This document shows positions 27,001 through 33,284 of a stretch of 64,000 nt of DNA, in pieces. Position numbers and translations under genes: made by a program. The notes under the pieces were generated by a model. It had not been told where the DNA came from and did not search any database. It saw only the letters and a program-made list of their open reading frames with translations. Within the stretch, counting starts at the first letter, position 1, and each line of letters begins with the position of its first letter. Origin of the DNA: an uncultured Carboxylicivirga sp. (GTDB taxonomy: Bacteria; Bacteroidota; Bacteroidia; Bacteroidales; Marinilabiliaceae); assembly GCA_947503525.1 (NCBI GenBank), contig CANNEA010000003.1, forward strand, positions 186,001 to 250,000. Direction: 5' to 3'.

Positions 27001-27672
27001 GTTTCAACCGAAATAGGTAAAAAGGGAAAAGAGATTACCGGACCACAGAAAGCAGCCGAGGCTTTAACTAAACTAATTCAGGATCTTCGTGCGGGTAGTG
27101 CTGTGATAAATGAAAGGAAGAATATAGTTCGTCAATTGGTTCGCGAAAAATATGCCCATGTTTTTACAAATGGAGGTGGTAGTAATGAAATTTGGCGTTA
27201 TAATTTCTACCTATATCAACTTGATAAAATGATGAAAGCTGAGTTTGTAAGAATGGATGATCCTTCGGTGGTGGTTGATTTATCAGGCGTAAATAAATAT
27301 GAACCTAAAGATAAAAAGGAAGCATTTAGTCCACTGTTGGTCACTCCAAATTTAAATATAGAGTTGAGTAGTTTTGGGGAAACCAGTAATGAGTTAATGA
27401 GTTTGCCGAATTACCCTGAGTTTGCGGAGGAATTTATGGATGGAGCTGATGTGCTTTACGAGGCAAAAGGCTACTCAAATGAAACCATTGTTAATAATAT
27501 GATTACGCAGTTATTATTAATTGGTGAGTACATTGAATTTGATGATTTGTTAAAAGGTCGTATAACTGAGAAAGTTAATCGTGAGACAATTGCCGCTGCA
27601 AAATATGCGGTGATTCAGGAATTGACCAGGAGATCATCAAAAGAAACTAAAACTAAGGATAACAAATCTTAA
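21010..27672 (+). CDS. Giant aminotransferase-fold / P-loop kinase fusion protein
   Basis: 2220 residues from the ATG at 21010 (MQLESAPRTVLRKEAREF); a non-ATG frame 81 bases longer exists but is less likely. Residues 1-570 are mostly helical and unrecognised. Residues about 580-1025 form a class I/II aminotransferase fold: NPTG (675-678), DEAY (704-707), the Schiff-base Lys748 in STTKNLSGAGDRLG with Arg756 at the expected 8-residue offset, and a C-terminal VLPYRTGVVRFSLGG. Residues 1030-1650 are unrecognised. Residues about 1680-2000 hold a Walker A GDSGVGKSE (1688-1696) inside VIEIDGDSGVGKSEMIAA, closest to HPr kinase or ATP-type PEP carboxykinase, then RSTVSGLCEI and TEIGKKGKEITGPQKAAEAL. 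No signal peptide or membrane helix. It has terminator-bounded, single-gene context. Function unknown; it may couple a PLP reaction to phosphorylation. Confidence 0.85.
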   Translation: MQLESAPRTVLRKEAREFIDLYASLGERAEVLLPGFIFDNLKTFVKLCLEEPNDPARQQAEIQKYLLKFREEIPGYVDVSLMLFPHEDSKAFIYNSLKRKFNEKAAAYINTEMVNEQEKSELSNILNTHDFSVGTPPVTDKTISFLSKIVVGDLLQDLRRFRDVIGVIGDIDEAHWNYLMDTLEQLINQSTHYTTKAEKDNFLHRTEWAVNFKGLNGLIRTVVSGNSDIAVDLLKGDVFGADCVKVVEGISGDDLFLQMQKDTSSVFAVKVKHMRKNIFAGSRWFAMLSRLVIIDNSPESMASNTSLVFSFHNGIINTLNKVHTKKLGAPANTQLNLRLILENVNAKYLLEFKNLLENKISEYNDELKELKTEQLGEVDDVVKNTNLFKFDGFTRQILKDRYSLQMLRDFIVFIQNTCDEKLRKEQNKLLIDQFEHLVSKYFYSSNTNLKIATVLEGGGRNQIKTYGEFLQTRQIKPLKPEIRKRCKTIIDFIPDNYKRTLHNHFHKNFGVNLFLEKYQKYITKVDNESDNKGRFRNVLIDLGVFKDFQKRETDEQEIIKGFISDLGNLDKTSIADDVQMIIRDLLFFKDKSPKPYIIYNKVLSWEYTDLFADDKFDINPFDIEIENLDDQRIDYERIHKKLSRIKNTLQLFDATGNLWDRFCENTSIIVNDPSNPTGYSDFNDEHLISFLKFINNSKITLLLDEAYTDSVKIASDELPKWRSISRYVLNNENVYSKIRVVSSLSTTKNLSGAGDRLGALVATPEMKAVTDFAKKRNSANKGNSCSLYFLNRILQVGIEAKKLKDSMESELPKNASRSKINKLVEGFIVAQVAEKPKTSRSLLKPLSEFEGSPLHLYLLDELVSLSKLDILGLPDDFKYKDVPFFIYYHKELVKGLNQFRVNKNFRKESNKRLRLAKKLATQVIDEMGMDDVSVLESDGSYLFNLYFTDFGTYNDLEEFSKVIAAERGISVLPYRTGVVRFSLGGFIDGSKMSYEIFEKEIVTALKIYLSYWRVFRALRIKTDKYVETSMVLQQMFEVKSDRDFLNILLIDYQLILGVKKSINSSLKINENRSLYHTSPQISGVTITSIGDSKNSVIEFSGDVGDCRNVEEFIQSSAFTKIYENLLPQIYKKIPQIKYLNFNTVASRYSKATILKYIHNKKTFHPNHFVLDDPEEKNTMREILIEIERLLFSDEKMKILTLKASGDYNMDVARLEGVNMVLKKHIQEILLHFNLPFEQASIEPSRKEIVKTACEMFNEVTGIKDSELNLEKYLSQFFESLSEDPRFVQVPMSMRCLGIIIDSVKKRIFSDELSVYEKVLYVYLLQHENSFYRHSLNKLEYLQKKIDAVSDSELKVYTENIISEILPQEMNDIMRYIIRKKDIKIPQDKLYEVTQKVVNFIIEVQNLTKGTSYYQRYAHTLIKVVEVHFSRQNSSVNQLIQHGVSLYRHFEMEDKTLENYENGSLNWINELMTKCGVVSVEQPIQRHTRIVTDAKKREYPFHKIDRSEEVSDYLIGMNEGSSKHNYLKSIATKPSSKFFERRLASFVANMDPDDYRCKIMQHGVVKEMMVFQKGYIKYMTDNFRLMQYKDVSLKDAINFNPDVLLFFGAPEKVISFPQVGYFDIKGPNGNIKTIVTPLKKEADYFGDVKKPRLSMLNEKVKELGGVPKHGSLFAVELEDGSIFVIEIDGDSGVGKSEMIAALVLKWIKQNLSGVRSIKMIAGDMFHVFRDKQGNIYGFGTEEGDFSRVTDFDPDFIKYYKYLFESSADSNVTDLNSRSTVSGLCEIQMPYKIDIILTAHNYSKEEAGITRVDNPENFMMYIDSHGERKEKATSQDGPNFQRTLHRYTADKNIVEVLAQHGNYLDDVLDWEFVSSEKKYYLASSYKMMDKIDIEQVVNKIFVGKSFKYQDELVLIRKVNFDIIKNRFVANVVSANDQVQNLVVICRNIFSQMFDALASTPGGQPFIAQEGQVESRYYLTDVLSGGKDRKGEGRNVQCGIVSTEIGKKGKEITGPQKAAEALTKLIQDLRAGSAVINERKNIVRQLVREKYAHVFTNGGGSNEIWRYNFYLYQLDKMMKAEFVRMDDPSVVVDLSGVNKYEPKDKKEAFSPLLVTPNLNIELSSFGETSNELMSLPNYPEFAEEFMDGADVLYEAKGYSNETIVNNMITQLLLIGEYIEFDDLLKGRITEKVNRETIAAAKYAVIQELTRRSSKETKTKDNKS

Positions 27673-27754
27673 AAAGCCTGATCAAACATTATTCAGCAAA
27701 TATTCTTTTTAGCCTCTCACTTCTAAGTGGGGAGCTTTTATTTGTGTTAAAGGT

Positions 27755-28114
27755 TTAATCCTCCTTCCAATGAATTAAAAGATAAAGATCTTCAGCAAGG
27801 GCGAGGTAACCCTGATCGTAACATAAGTGGTAAATGCTGCCTTTTTGGGTAGTGTATATTCCTGTGCAATGGTTAAAGTCAAACCCTTCTTGTAATAATT
27901 TGCTTCGTTTTACTTTAGTTTTACCTGTTGTATTGATCTGCCTTAAAATACTGTAATTCTTCTTGAGTTGTCGATTGATCTTTTGTACAAGTATGTTGTC
28001 AGAACTGTAACGTTGGTTATTGAAACTATTACGACATTGATCTGAGCAAAATCTTTTATCCACGCGACCAACAATTGGATCTTTACATACGGGGCATATT
28101 CGTTTTTCTTCCAT
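27755..28114 (-). CDS. Small zinc-ribbon protein
   Basis: 119 residues. The first 30 hold two CxxC-type pairs, CPVCKDPI and FCSDQCRNSFNNQR, a zinc ribbon of the kind seen in DUF2116-like proteins. The rest (about 35-119) is a basic helix (NRQLKKNYSILRQIN) followed by GFDFNHCTGIYTTQKGSIYH and an aromatic C-terminus. I recognise it only as a Bacteroidota hypothetical family. It is divergent from ssb across 170 bases. A nucleic-acid-binding role is plausible from the zinc ribbon and basic character but not shown. Confidence 0.75.
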   Translation of the reverse strand: MEEKRICPVCKDPIVGRVDKRFCSDQCRNSFNNQRYSSDNILVQKINRQLKKNYSILRQINTTGKTKVKRSKLLQEGFDFNHCTGIYTTQKGSIYHLCYDQGYLALAEDLYLLIHWKED

Positions 28115-28284
28115 GAGCTTGTTTGTTTAAGTGTCAGATTACTAAAGATAAAAACGTTTTTAAGCAATTGCAAACGGTTTTAAACGAATAAAAAATAACT
28201 GTAAATGCTTATCAACCGACTTGTGCATTGGAGAGACTGCATCTTTGTTGTGTCAATTTAATTATTCATTTAAAAATTATAGCC

Positions 28285-28626
28285 ATGACAACTTTAAGGA
28301 ACAGAGTACATTTAGTAGGGAATTTAGGAATGGATCCGGAAATTAAATCATTTGACAATGGTCGTAAGCTGGCAAAGTTTACTCTTGCAACCAATGAAGT
28401 ATTTAATGGAGCCAATGGTCAGGAACGCACAGATACACAATGGCACAATGTTATTGCATGGGGCAAGCAGGCGGATATCGCTAAACAAAATCTTCATAAA
28501 GGAAATGAGGTGGCTTTAGAAGGTCGTCTTACTTATCGTCAGTATGAGGATAAGAATAAACAGACGCGCTATGTGACGGAGATCGTTTTAAGTAGCTATA
28601 CCGTATATCCTCATTCTAAAAGTTAA
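28285..28626 (+). CDS. ssb: Single-stranded DNA-binding protein, short form
   Basis: 113 residues from the ATG at 28285. A single OB fold: MTTLRNRVHLVGNLGMDPEI, KLAKFTLATNEVF, TQWHNVIAWGKQADIA and VALEGRLTYRQYEDKNKQTR are diagnostic. The protein stops directly after the OB fold (TVYPHSKS) and lacks the acidic DDDIPF-like tail with which housekeeping SSB recruits repair and replication enzymes. It is therefore probably an accessory SSB paralogue. A candidate promoter (CATCTTTG, 7 of 8 of the consensus, near 28240) lies about 40 bases upstream. A large hairpin terminator follows. Confidence 0.93.
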   Translation: MTTLRNRVHLVGNLGMDPEIKSFDNGRKLAKFTLATNEVFNGANGQERTDTQWHNVIAWGKQADIAKQNLHKGNEVALEGRLTYRQYEDKNKQTRYVTEIVLSSYTVYPHSKS

Positions 28627-28641
28627 TTTTAGTTAGTTTAT

Positions 28642-28692
28642 ACAGAAAAGCGATGGAAATGCCAATTTAATGTGTTTCCATCGCTTTTCTGT
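28642..28692 (+). terminator. Large terminator hairpin after ssb
   Basis: A perfect 18-bp stem: ACAGAAAAGCGATGGAAA (28642-28659) with its exact complement at 28675-28692 and a 15-base loop, followed by a T-rich stretch. Confidence 0.85.
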
Positions 28693-28731
28693 TTGTTTAG
28701 TATATTTTTGGCTTATATAAAGTCCTCAGGT

Positions 28732-28762
28732 TTTTTCGATCTACTAATTATTCCTACCTTTG
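28732..28762 (+). promoter_or_regulatory. Promoter of the SulP gene
   Basis: TACCTTTG (28755-28762) is an exact TAnnTTTG -7 box; the -33 position 19 bases upstream is a T run (28731-28736). Transcription from about 28769 would give a leader of roughly 115 bases before the SulP start. Confidence 0.65.
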
Positions 28763-28883
28763 CAGCCGCTAAAAATCCTATTGTATTGCTTATTTGCAAT
28801 TGAATCCACACATTTTATGGTGTTTGTCTAATGCTCATTGGAGTATTGGAATTGTATTGTATAAATTTTAAATATTAATATAG

Positions 28884-30422
28884 ATGGCTTTTATTAAGGA
28901 ACTAACATTTGGTTCAAATATTAAAACTGAGTTGTTATCAGGTATAACCGTTGCAATTGCACTTGTTCCGGAAGCAATAGCATTCTCATTTATTGCAGGT
29001 GTTGATCCACTTATTGGATTATATGCTGCTTGTATTATGGGCTTTTTTACCTCTTTGCTTGGTGGTCGTCCCGGAATGATTTCGGGAGCAACAGGAGCAA
29101 TCGCGGTTGTTGTTGCTGCCACAGTTCAGCAATATGGCGAAGCCTATTTGTATCCAACAATTATTCTGGGTGGTGCGATGCAACTTGCAGTTGGTGCGCT
29201 TCGATTGGGTAAATTTATTCGTCTGGTTCCGCATTCGGTAATGCTTGGCTTTGTAAATGGACTGGCCATTGTCATTTTCGCTTCTCAGTTTTCAATGTTT
29301 GGAACTGATGTTACTGGTGAATTTGCGTACTACACAGGGTCAAAACTATATGTCTTATTCGCCTTGGTGATTTTAACAATCGCTATAATGGTGTACTTAC
29401 CTCGTTTTACTAAAGCCATACCATCTGCATTAGTGGCTATTCTTGTAATTGCGGGTATCTCATTTATTCCTGGAGTTGAAACACCTACCGTTTTAAATTT
29501 GCTTAAAGGTAAATCTATGCAAGGAGGGCTGCCTTCTATTTTTACGGATTATCCTCCTGAGCTATTCAGCATGGCTACTTTAAAGATAATCTTTTTGCCT
29601 GCTTTGAGTGTTGCAGGTGTTGGTTTAATTGAGAGCTTGTTAACACTTACAATTATTGACGAACGAACTGATACTCGTGGTAGAGGAAATCGTGAAAGTT
29701 TGGCGCAGGGTCTGGCTAACATTGTTTCAGGATTGTTTGGTAGTATGGGCGGATGTGCCATGATTGGTCAAAGTATGATTAATATTAATTCAGGTGCTAG
29801 AGGTCGATTGTCCGGATTGATTGCTGCAATTACCTTACTGGTATTCATTATGTTTTTGTCTCCAATAATTGAGAAAATACCGGTTGCGGCTCTGATTGGT
29901 GTAATGTTTATGGTGGCCTATGGTACCTTTGAATGGTCGAGTCTTAAACAGTTTAAGAAGACGCCTTTTGCAGATTTTCTCATTATGATTATTGTAGCGG
30001 TGGTTACGGTTGTATTCCACAACCTAGCCTTAGCTGTTGCAATTGGAGTAGTTTTATCTGCATTATCATTTGCCTGGGATCATGCCATTGGTATTCATGC
30101 CCGACGCCGTAAGGATGAGGATGGAATTCTGCATTACGATATACATGGACCATTATTCTTTGGTTCTACGGCATCATTTGCTGAAATATTTGATGCCAAG
30201 AATGATCCGGAAAAGATTATTGTGGATTTCGAAAGCAGTAGAGTTGTTGATCAGAGTGGTATTGAGGCTATACGTAAGCTTAATGAGAAATACCAATTGC
30301 TAAATAAAGAAATATCATTCGTTAACTTATCGAAGGGTTGTAAGGATATACTTGCAACAGCAAAAATCGATATTTCAATTGACCCGGATAAACGTAAGTT
30401 TATGGTGGTATATGATGCTTAA
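28884..30422 (+). CDS. SulP-family anion transporter with STAS domain
   Basis: 512 residues. The membrane part opens IKTELLSGITVAIALVPEAI and contains the SulP signature SGATGAIAVVVAA and the NIVSGLFGSMGGCAMIGQS stretch; about 12-14 helices are visible. The C-terminal STAS domain (about 420-512) has GPLFFGSTASF and VDFESSRVVDQSGIEAI, with Ser in DQSG at the anti-sigma-antagonist phosphorylation position. SulP proteins move sulfate, bicarbonate, dicarboxylates or other anions; bacterial members with this SGxTGA type are often sodium-bicarbonate (BicA-like) or sulfate carriers. Substrate not determinable. It has its own promoter and terminator. Confidence 0.9.
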   Translation: MAFIKELTFGSNIKTELLSGITVAIALVPEAIAFSFIAGVDPLIGLYAACIMGFFTSLLGGRPGMISGATGAIAVVVAATVQQYGEAYLYPTIILGGAMQLAVGALRLGKFIRLVPHSVMLGFVNGLAIVIFASQFSMFGTDVTGEFAYYTGSKLYVLFALVILTIAIMVYLPRFTKAIPSALVAILVIAGISFIPGVETPTVLNLLKGKSMQGGLPSIFTDYPPELFSMATLKIIFLPALSVAGVGLIESLLTLTIIDERTDTRGRGNRESLAQGLANIVSGLFGSMGGCAMIGQSMININSGARGRLSGLIAAITLLVFIMFLSPIIEKIPVAALIGVMFMVAYGTFEWSSLKQFKKTPFADFLIMIIVAVVTVVFHNLALAVAIGVVLSALSFAWDHAIGIHARRRKDEDGILHYDIHGPLFFGSTASFAEIFDAKNDPEKIIVDFESSRVVDQSGIEAIRKLNEKYQLLNKEISFVNLSKGCKDILATAKIDISIDPDKRKFMVVYDA

Positions 30423-30445
30423 GTAAGTAGCAAAAAAAGAATACT

Positions 30446-30483
30446 AAAAAGGGAATTATTCACTACGAATAATTCCCTTTTTT
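30446..30483. terminator. Bidirectional terminator
   Basis: A perfect 16-bp stem, AAAAAGGGAATTATTC (30446-30461) and GAATAATTCCCTTTTT (30467-30482), loop ACTAC. A/T tracts on both sides serve SulP and the convergent HExxH gene. Confidence 0.9.
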
Positions 30484-30504
30484 ATGGCTAAAGTTCTTTT
30501 TAGT

Positions 30505-31146
30505 TTAATGATGATGCTCCATTTGATTTAAGATTGTAACAGGACTCATATACACTTCGGCTTTAAAAGCCTTATACTCTTCGCAAGCGTCAGAGTCATG
30601 TAATACATATGAAGCCCAATGGTATAACTGTTGACCAAAACCGGCGGCAATAGTCAGGCTGTCGGTATGTTGCTCTACCTTAATTTTACCTTGTTTTGAA
30701 AGGTATTGATAACCACGTTCCATAATCCCGGAAAGGCGACGACTTTCATAATCTCTTATGTGCATTAGTTCATGAGCAAATAAACCAATTCTTGCTTTAT
30801 TAGGAACATCATTGAGGTGCACGCCTTCAAAGTTCTTGTCATTATTCACCACAATTACGTATCTGCGGTTCTTTTTGCCCAATAGAACAGAAAAGAAATT
30901 GGGCCTTGCGGCCATGGTGGTTTTAAGTTTCTTGTTTTTGATTTTAATCCGACAGTTTTGTAAATCACTAAACTCGGCATAGGGTACCATAAAATCGTCC
31001 AGATAGGATTGTTTAAAAGTGGTATCCACCTTCAGTTTCCCTATTTTGTTGTATTTTTTTAGTTTTGGATTAACAATTTCCTGCGATATAGCAGAGCTGG
31101 CTGTTAATAGTCCAATCAGTAATAGTAATAAATCTCTCAACACCAT
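30505..31146 (-). CDS. Exported putative zinc metalloprotein (HExxH)
   Basis: 213 residues with a Sec signal (LRDLLLLLIGLLTASSAISQ). The motif HELMH (His125, Glu126, His129) in GLFAHELMHIRDYESR is a classic HExxH zinc site, and about 29 residues later EQHTDSLTIAAGFG supplies an ExxxD-like third-ligand motif (Glu158, Asp162), as in gluzincin peptidases. The predicted protein is small for a peptidase family; I cannot name one with certainty, and an M48-like minimal peptidase is the nearest description. It faces SulP across a shared terminator and has no operon partner. Activity is inferred from motif only. Confidence 0.7.
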   Translation of the reverse strand: MVLRDLLLLLIGLLTASSAISQEIVNPKLKKYNKIGKLKVDTTFKQSYLDDFMVPYAEFSDLQNCRIKIKNKKLKTTMAARPNFFSVLLGKKNRRYVIVVNNDKNFEGVHLNDVPNKARIGLFAHELMHIRDYESRRLSGIMERGYQYLSKQGKIKVEQHTDSLTIAAGFGQQLYHWASYVLHDSDACEEYKAFKAEVYMSPVTILNQMEHHH

Positions 31147-31225
31147 TTTCGTTCCCGTTTGCTATTGTTTTAGTTAAAACTCACTCTAAAGGTTACAAAT
31201 ACAATGTTAAAAAGTTTAAATGCAA

Positions 31226-31258
31226 AACAAAACCGAATGACAATTTGCCATTCGGTTT
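31226..31258 (-). terminator. Terminator of the ABC exporter gene
   Basis: AAACCGAATG (31230-31239) pairs perfectly with CATTCGGTTT (31249-31258) around a 9-base loop; on the minus strand the stem is followed by TTTTGTTTTGC. Confidence 0.75.
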
Positions 31259-31291
31259 CTCTTTTCTTTATGTTGATTTGTTATCTGTAAC

Positions 31292-33115
31292 TTAACTCAT
31301 CTGCATTGAATGAAGTTTTTTATAGATGCCATCGATGCCAATCAATTCATCATGAGTGCCGGTTTCCACAATCTCTCCTTCATTGAATACACAGATTTGA
31401 TCTGCGTTTCTGACTGTGGATAAACGGTGAGCTATCACCAATGATGTTCGGTTTTTCATTAAATTTTCCAGGGCATCCTGTACTAATCGCTCTGATTCGG
31501 TATCCAGGGCTGATGTTGCTTCATCAAGTATAAGTATTGGAGGATTTTTAAGAATAGCACGTGCAATGCTTAAACGCTGTCGCTGACCACCAGATAATTT
31601 GCTTCCCCGATCTCCAATTTTCGTTTCATAACCTTCTTCAGTTGAAGCGATGAATTCATGAGCATTGGCTACTTTAGCTGCATGGATAACTTCATCCATA
31701 GTTGCACTTTCTACGCCGAATGTAATGTTGTTGTATATGGTATCATTGAAAAGAATAGCATCCTGATTGACATTACCCATCAACTCTCTCAGATCAAATA
31801 GTTTTAAATCTTTAATGTTTACACCATCGATGTATATACCACCTTCCTGAACATCATAAAAGCGTGGTAATAAATCAACAAAAGTTGTTTTGCCGCTGCC
31901 TGATTGCCCAACTAAAGCCACGGTTTTACCTTGAGGAATAGTTAAGCTAACATTCTTTAGTACATTCACTTCATTATTGTATGAGAAAGAAATGTTTCTG
32001 TATTCAATGTTATTTTTGAACTCACTCATTTCAGTCGAGCCTTCATGTTCTTTAATGCTTAACTCGGCATTAAGTACCATTTCGATACGCTCATAGGCCG
32101 CCATACCTTTTTGTATGTTATAAGCGGCTTGAGAGAATGCCTTCGCCGGATTGATAATTTGATAAAACATTCCGAGATAAACAATGAAAAAAGAGAAGTC
32201 TAAAGAGTTATCCTGGTTTAGAATTAAGGATCCGCCGTACCAAAAAATGATCACAACCATTATAGTCCCAAGGAATTCACTTGTAGGATGGGCCAAATCG
32301 CGTCGGCGTTGCAGACGATTGTTTATTTGACGATAGTTTTCTGTTTCATCGCGAAAGCGTCTGGTAATACGCTCTTCAGCATTAAATGCCTTAATAATTC
32401 TAAGTCCGGAAAGGGATTCTTCAATGATACCTAAAATTTCACCAATTTTATTTTGCCCCTCCATAGAGGTTTTCTTAAGACTCTTTCCAATACGACCGAT
32501 GATAAAACCCATAATCGGAAGCACAATGAATACAAAAAGTGTAAGCTTAAGACTGACAAAAAACATTGAAATAAGCACGCCAATGATTATAATCGGGTTT
32601 TTAAGAAACATATCTAACGATGACATAACTGAGGCTTCCACTTCCTGAACATCAATAGTAGAGCGAGCCATCATGTCTCCCTTGCGCTCATCACTATAAA
32701 AACCAAGAGGCAATTGTACCATCTTTTTATATATTTTGTTTCTAATATCGCGGGTAACACCGTTACGAATGCCAACCATGGTATATGAACCAAGATAGAT
32801 AAAACCTGTTTTTAGAAGTGTCATACTTATTACGACTATCCCTAGCAGCAGTAATGAGGTTCCTGCGCCATAATGATCTTTAATAAGGGTTATATAGTAA
32901 TACACATTATTCTCAATCGCTTCGCTATCAAATGACCATTCCATAAGTGCCCTTACTTCCTGGTCATCTTGAAGAATAACCTGCAGCATGGGAGCCATTG
33001 CGGCCATTGAGGATATTATGAATAAGGTACTTAAAATATTGAATAAGAAAGCGAAGAGAAGGTTCTTCTTGTATGGGGGTAAATATAATTTAAGTACTCT
33101 AAAAAAGTCTTTCAT
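31292..33115 (-). CDS. MsbA-like ABC transporter, fused permease and ATPase
   Basis: 607 residues: an N-terminal six-helix type IV (exporter) domain (about 1-320) and a nucleotide-binding domain (about 345-600) with Walker A GQSGSGKTT, Q-loop NQDAILFND, signature LSGGQRQRLSIARA, Walker B ILILDEATSALD and the H-loop IAHRLSTV. Half-transporters of this type dimerise in the inner membrane and export lipid A (MsbA), lipids or peptides. No peptidase domain is present, so it is not a bacteriocin exporter. The MsbA role is suggested by family and by being a stand-alone gene; drug or lipid export cannot be excluded. Confidence 0.9.
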   Translation of the reverse strand: MKDFFRVLKLYLPPYKKNLLFAFLFNILSTLFIISSMAAMAPMLQVILQDDQEVRALMEWSFDSEAIENNVYYYITLIKDHYGAGTSLLLLGIVVISMTLLKTGFIYLGSYTMVGIRNGVTRDIRNKIYKKMVQLPLGFYSDERKGDMMARSTIDVQEVEASVMSSLDMFLKNPIIIIGVLISMFFVSLKLTLFVFIVLPIMGFIIGRIGKSLKKTSMEGQNKIGEILGIIEESLSGLRIIKAFNAEERITRRFRDETENYRQINNRLQRRRDLAHPTSEFLGTIMVVIIFWYGGSLILNQDNSLDFSFFIVYLGMFYQIINPAKAFSQAAYNIQKGMAAYERIEMVLNAELSIKEHEGSTEMSEFKNNIEYRNISFSYNNEVNVLKNVSLTIPQGKTVALVGQSGSGKTTFVDLLPRFYDVQEGGIYIDGVNIKDLKLFDLRELMGNVNQDAILFNDTIYNNITFGVESATMDEVIHAAKVANAHEFIASTEEGYETKIGDRGSKLSGGQRQRLSIARAILKNPPILILDEATSALDTESERLVQDALENLMKNRTSLVIAHRLSTVRNADQICVFNEGEIVETGTHDELIGIDGIYKKLHSMQMS

Positions 33116-33136
33116 TTTAATAAATTACAATTCGCA

Positions 33137-33144
33137 CAAATATA
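33137..33144 (-). promoter_or_regulatory. -7 box of the ABC exporter gene
   Basis: The minus strand reads TATATTTG, an exact TAnnTTTG box 22 bases before the start codon. No good -33 element is visible. Confidence 0.5.
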
Positions 33145-33231
33145 CTTAAATATTTAGGGCTATTAATAGATGATGGCTTAAGTGAATAAATAGTTGTTTG
33201 AAATGCTAATATTTAAGAATGGAACGTGCAA

Positions 33232-33262
33232 AAAAGAAAAAGCCACCTATTATGGTGGCTTT
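33232..33262 (-). terminator. Terminator of purB
   Basis: AAAGCCACC (33239-33247) pairs with GGTGGCTTT (33254-33262), loop TATTAT; on the minus strand a T-rich run (complement of 33231-33241) follows. It is 22 bases past the purB stop. Confidence 0.85.
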
Positions 33263-33284
33263 ATATTTATATTTTCAGAATGTA

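Noticed and set aside
21010-27672. Giant gene as an assembly artefact joining two genes
   Set aside because: The frame is open over 6.6 kb, with uniform composition and no internal start with promoter-like sequence at the domain junctions that I can see.
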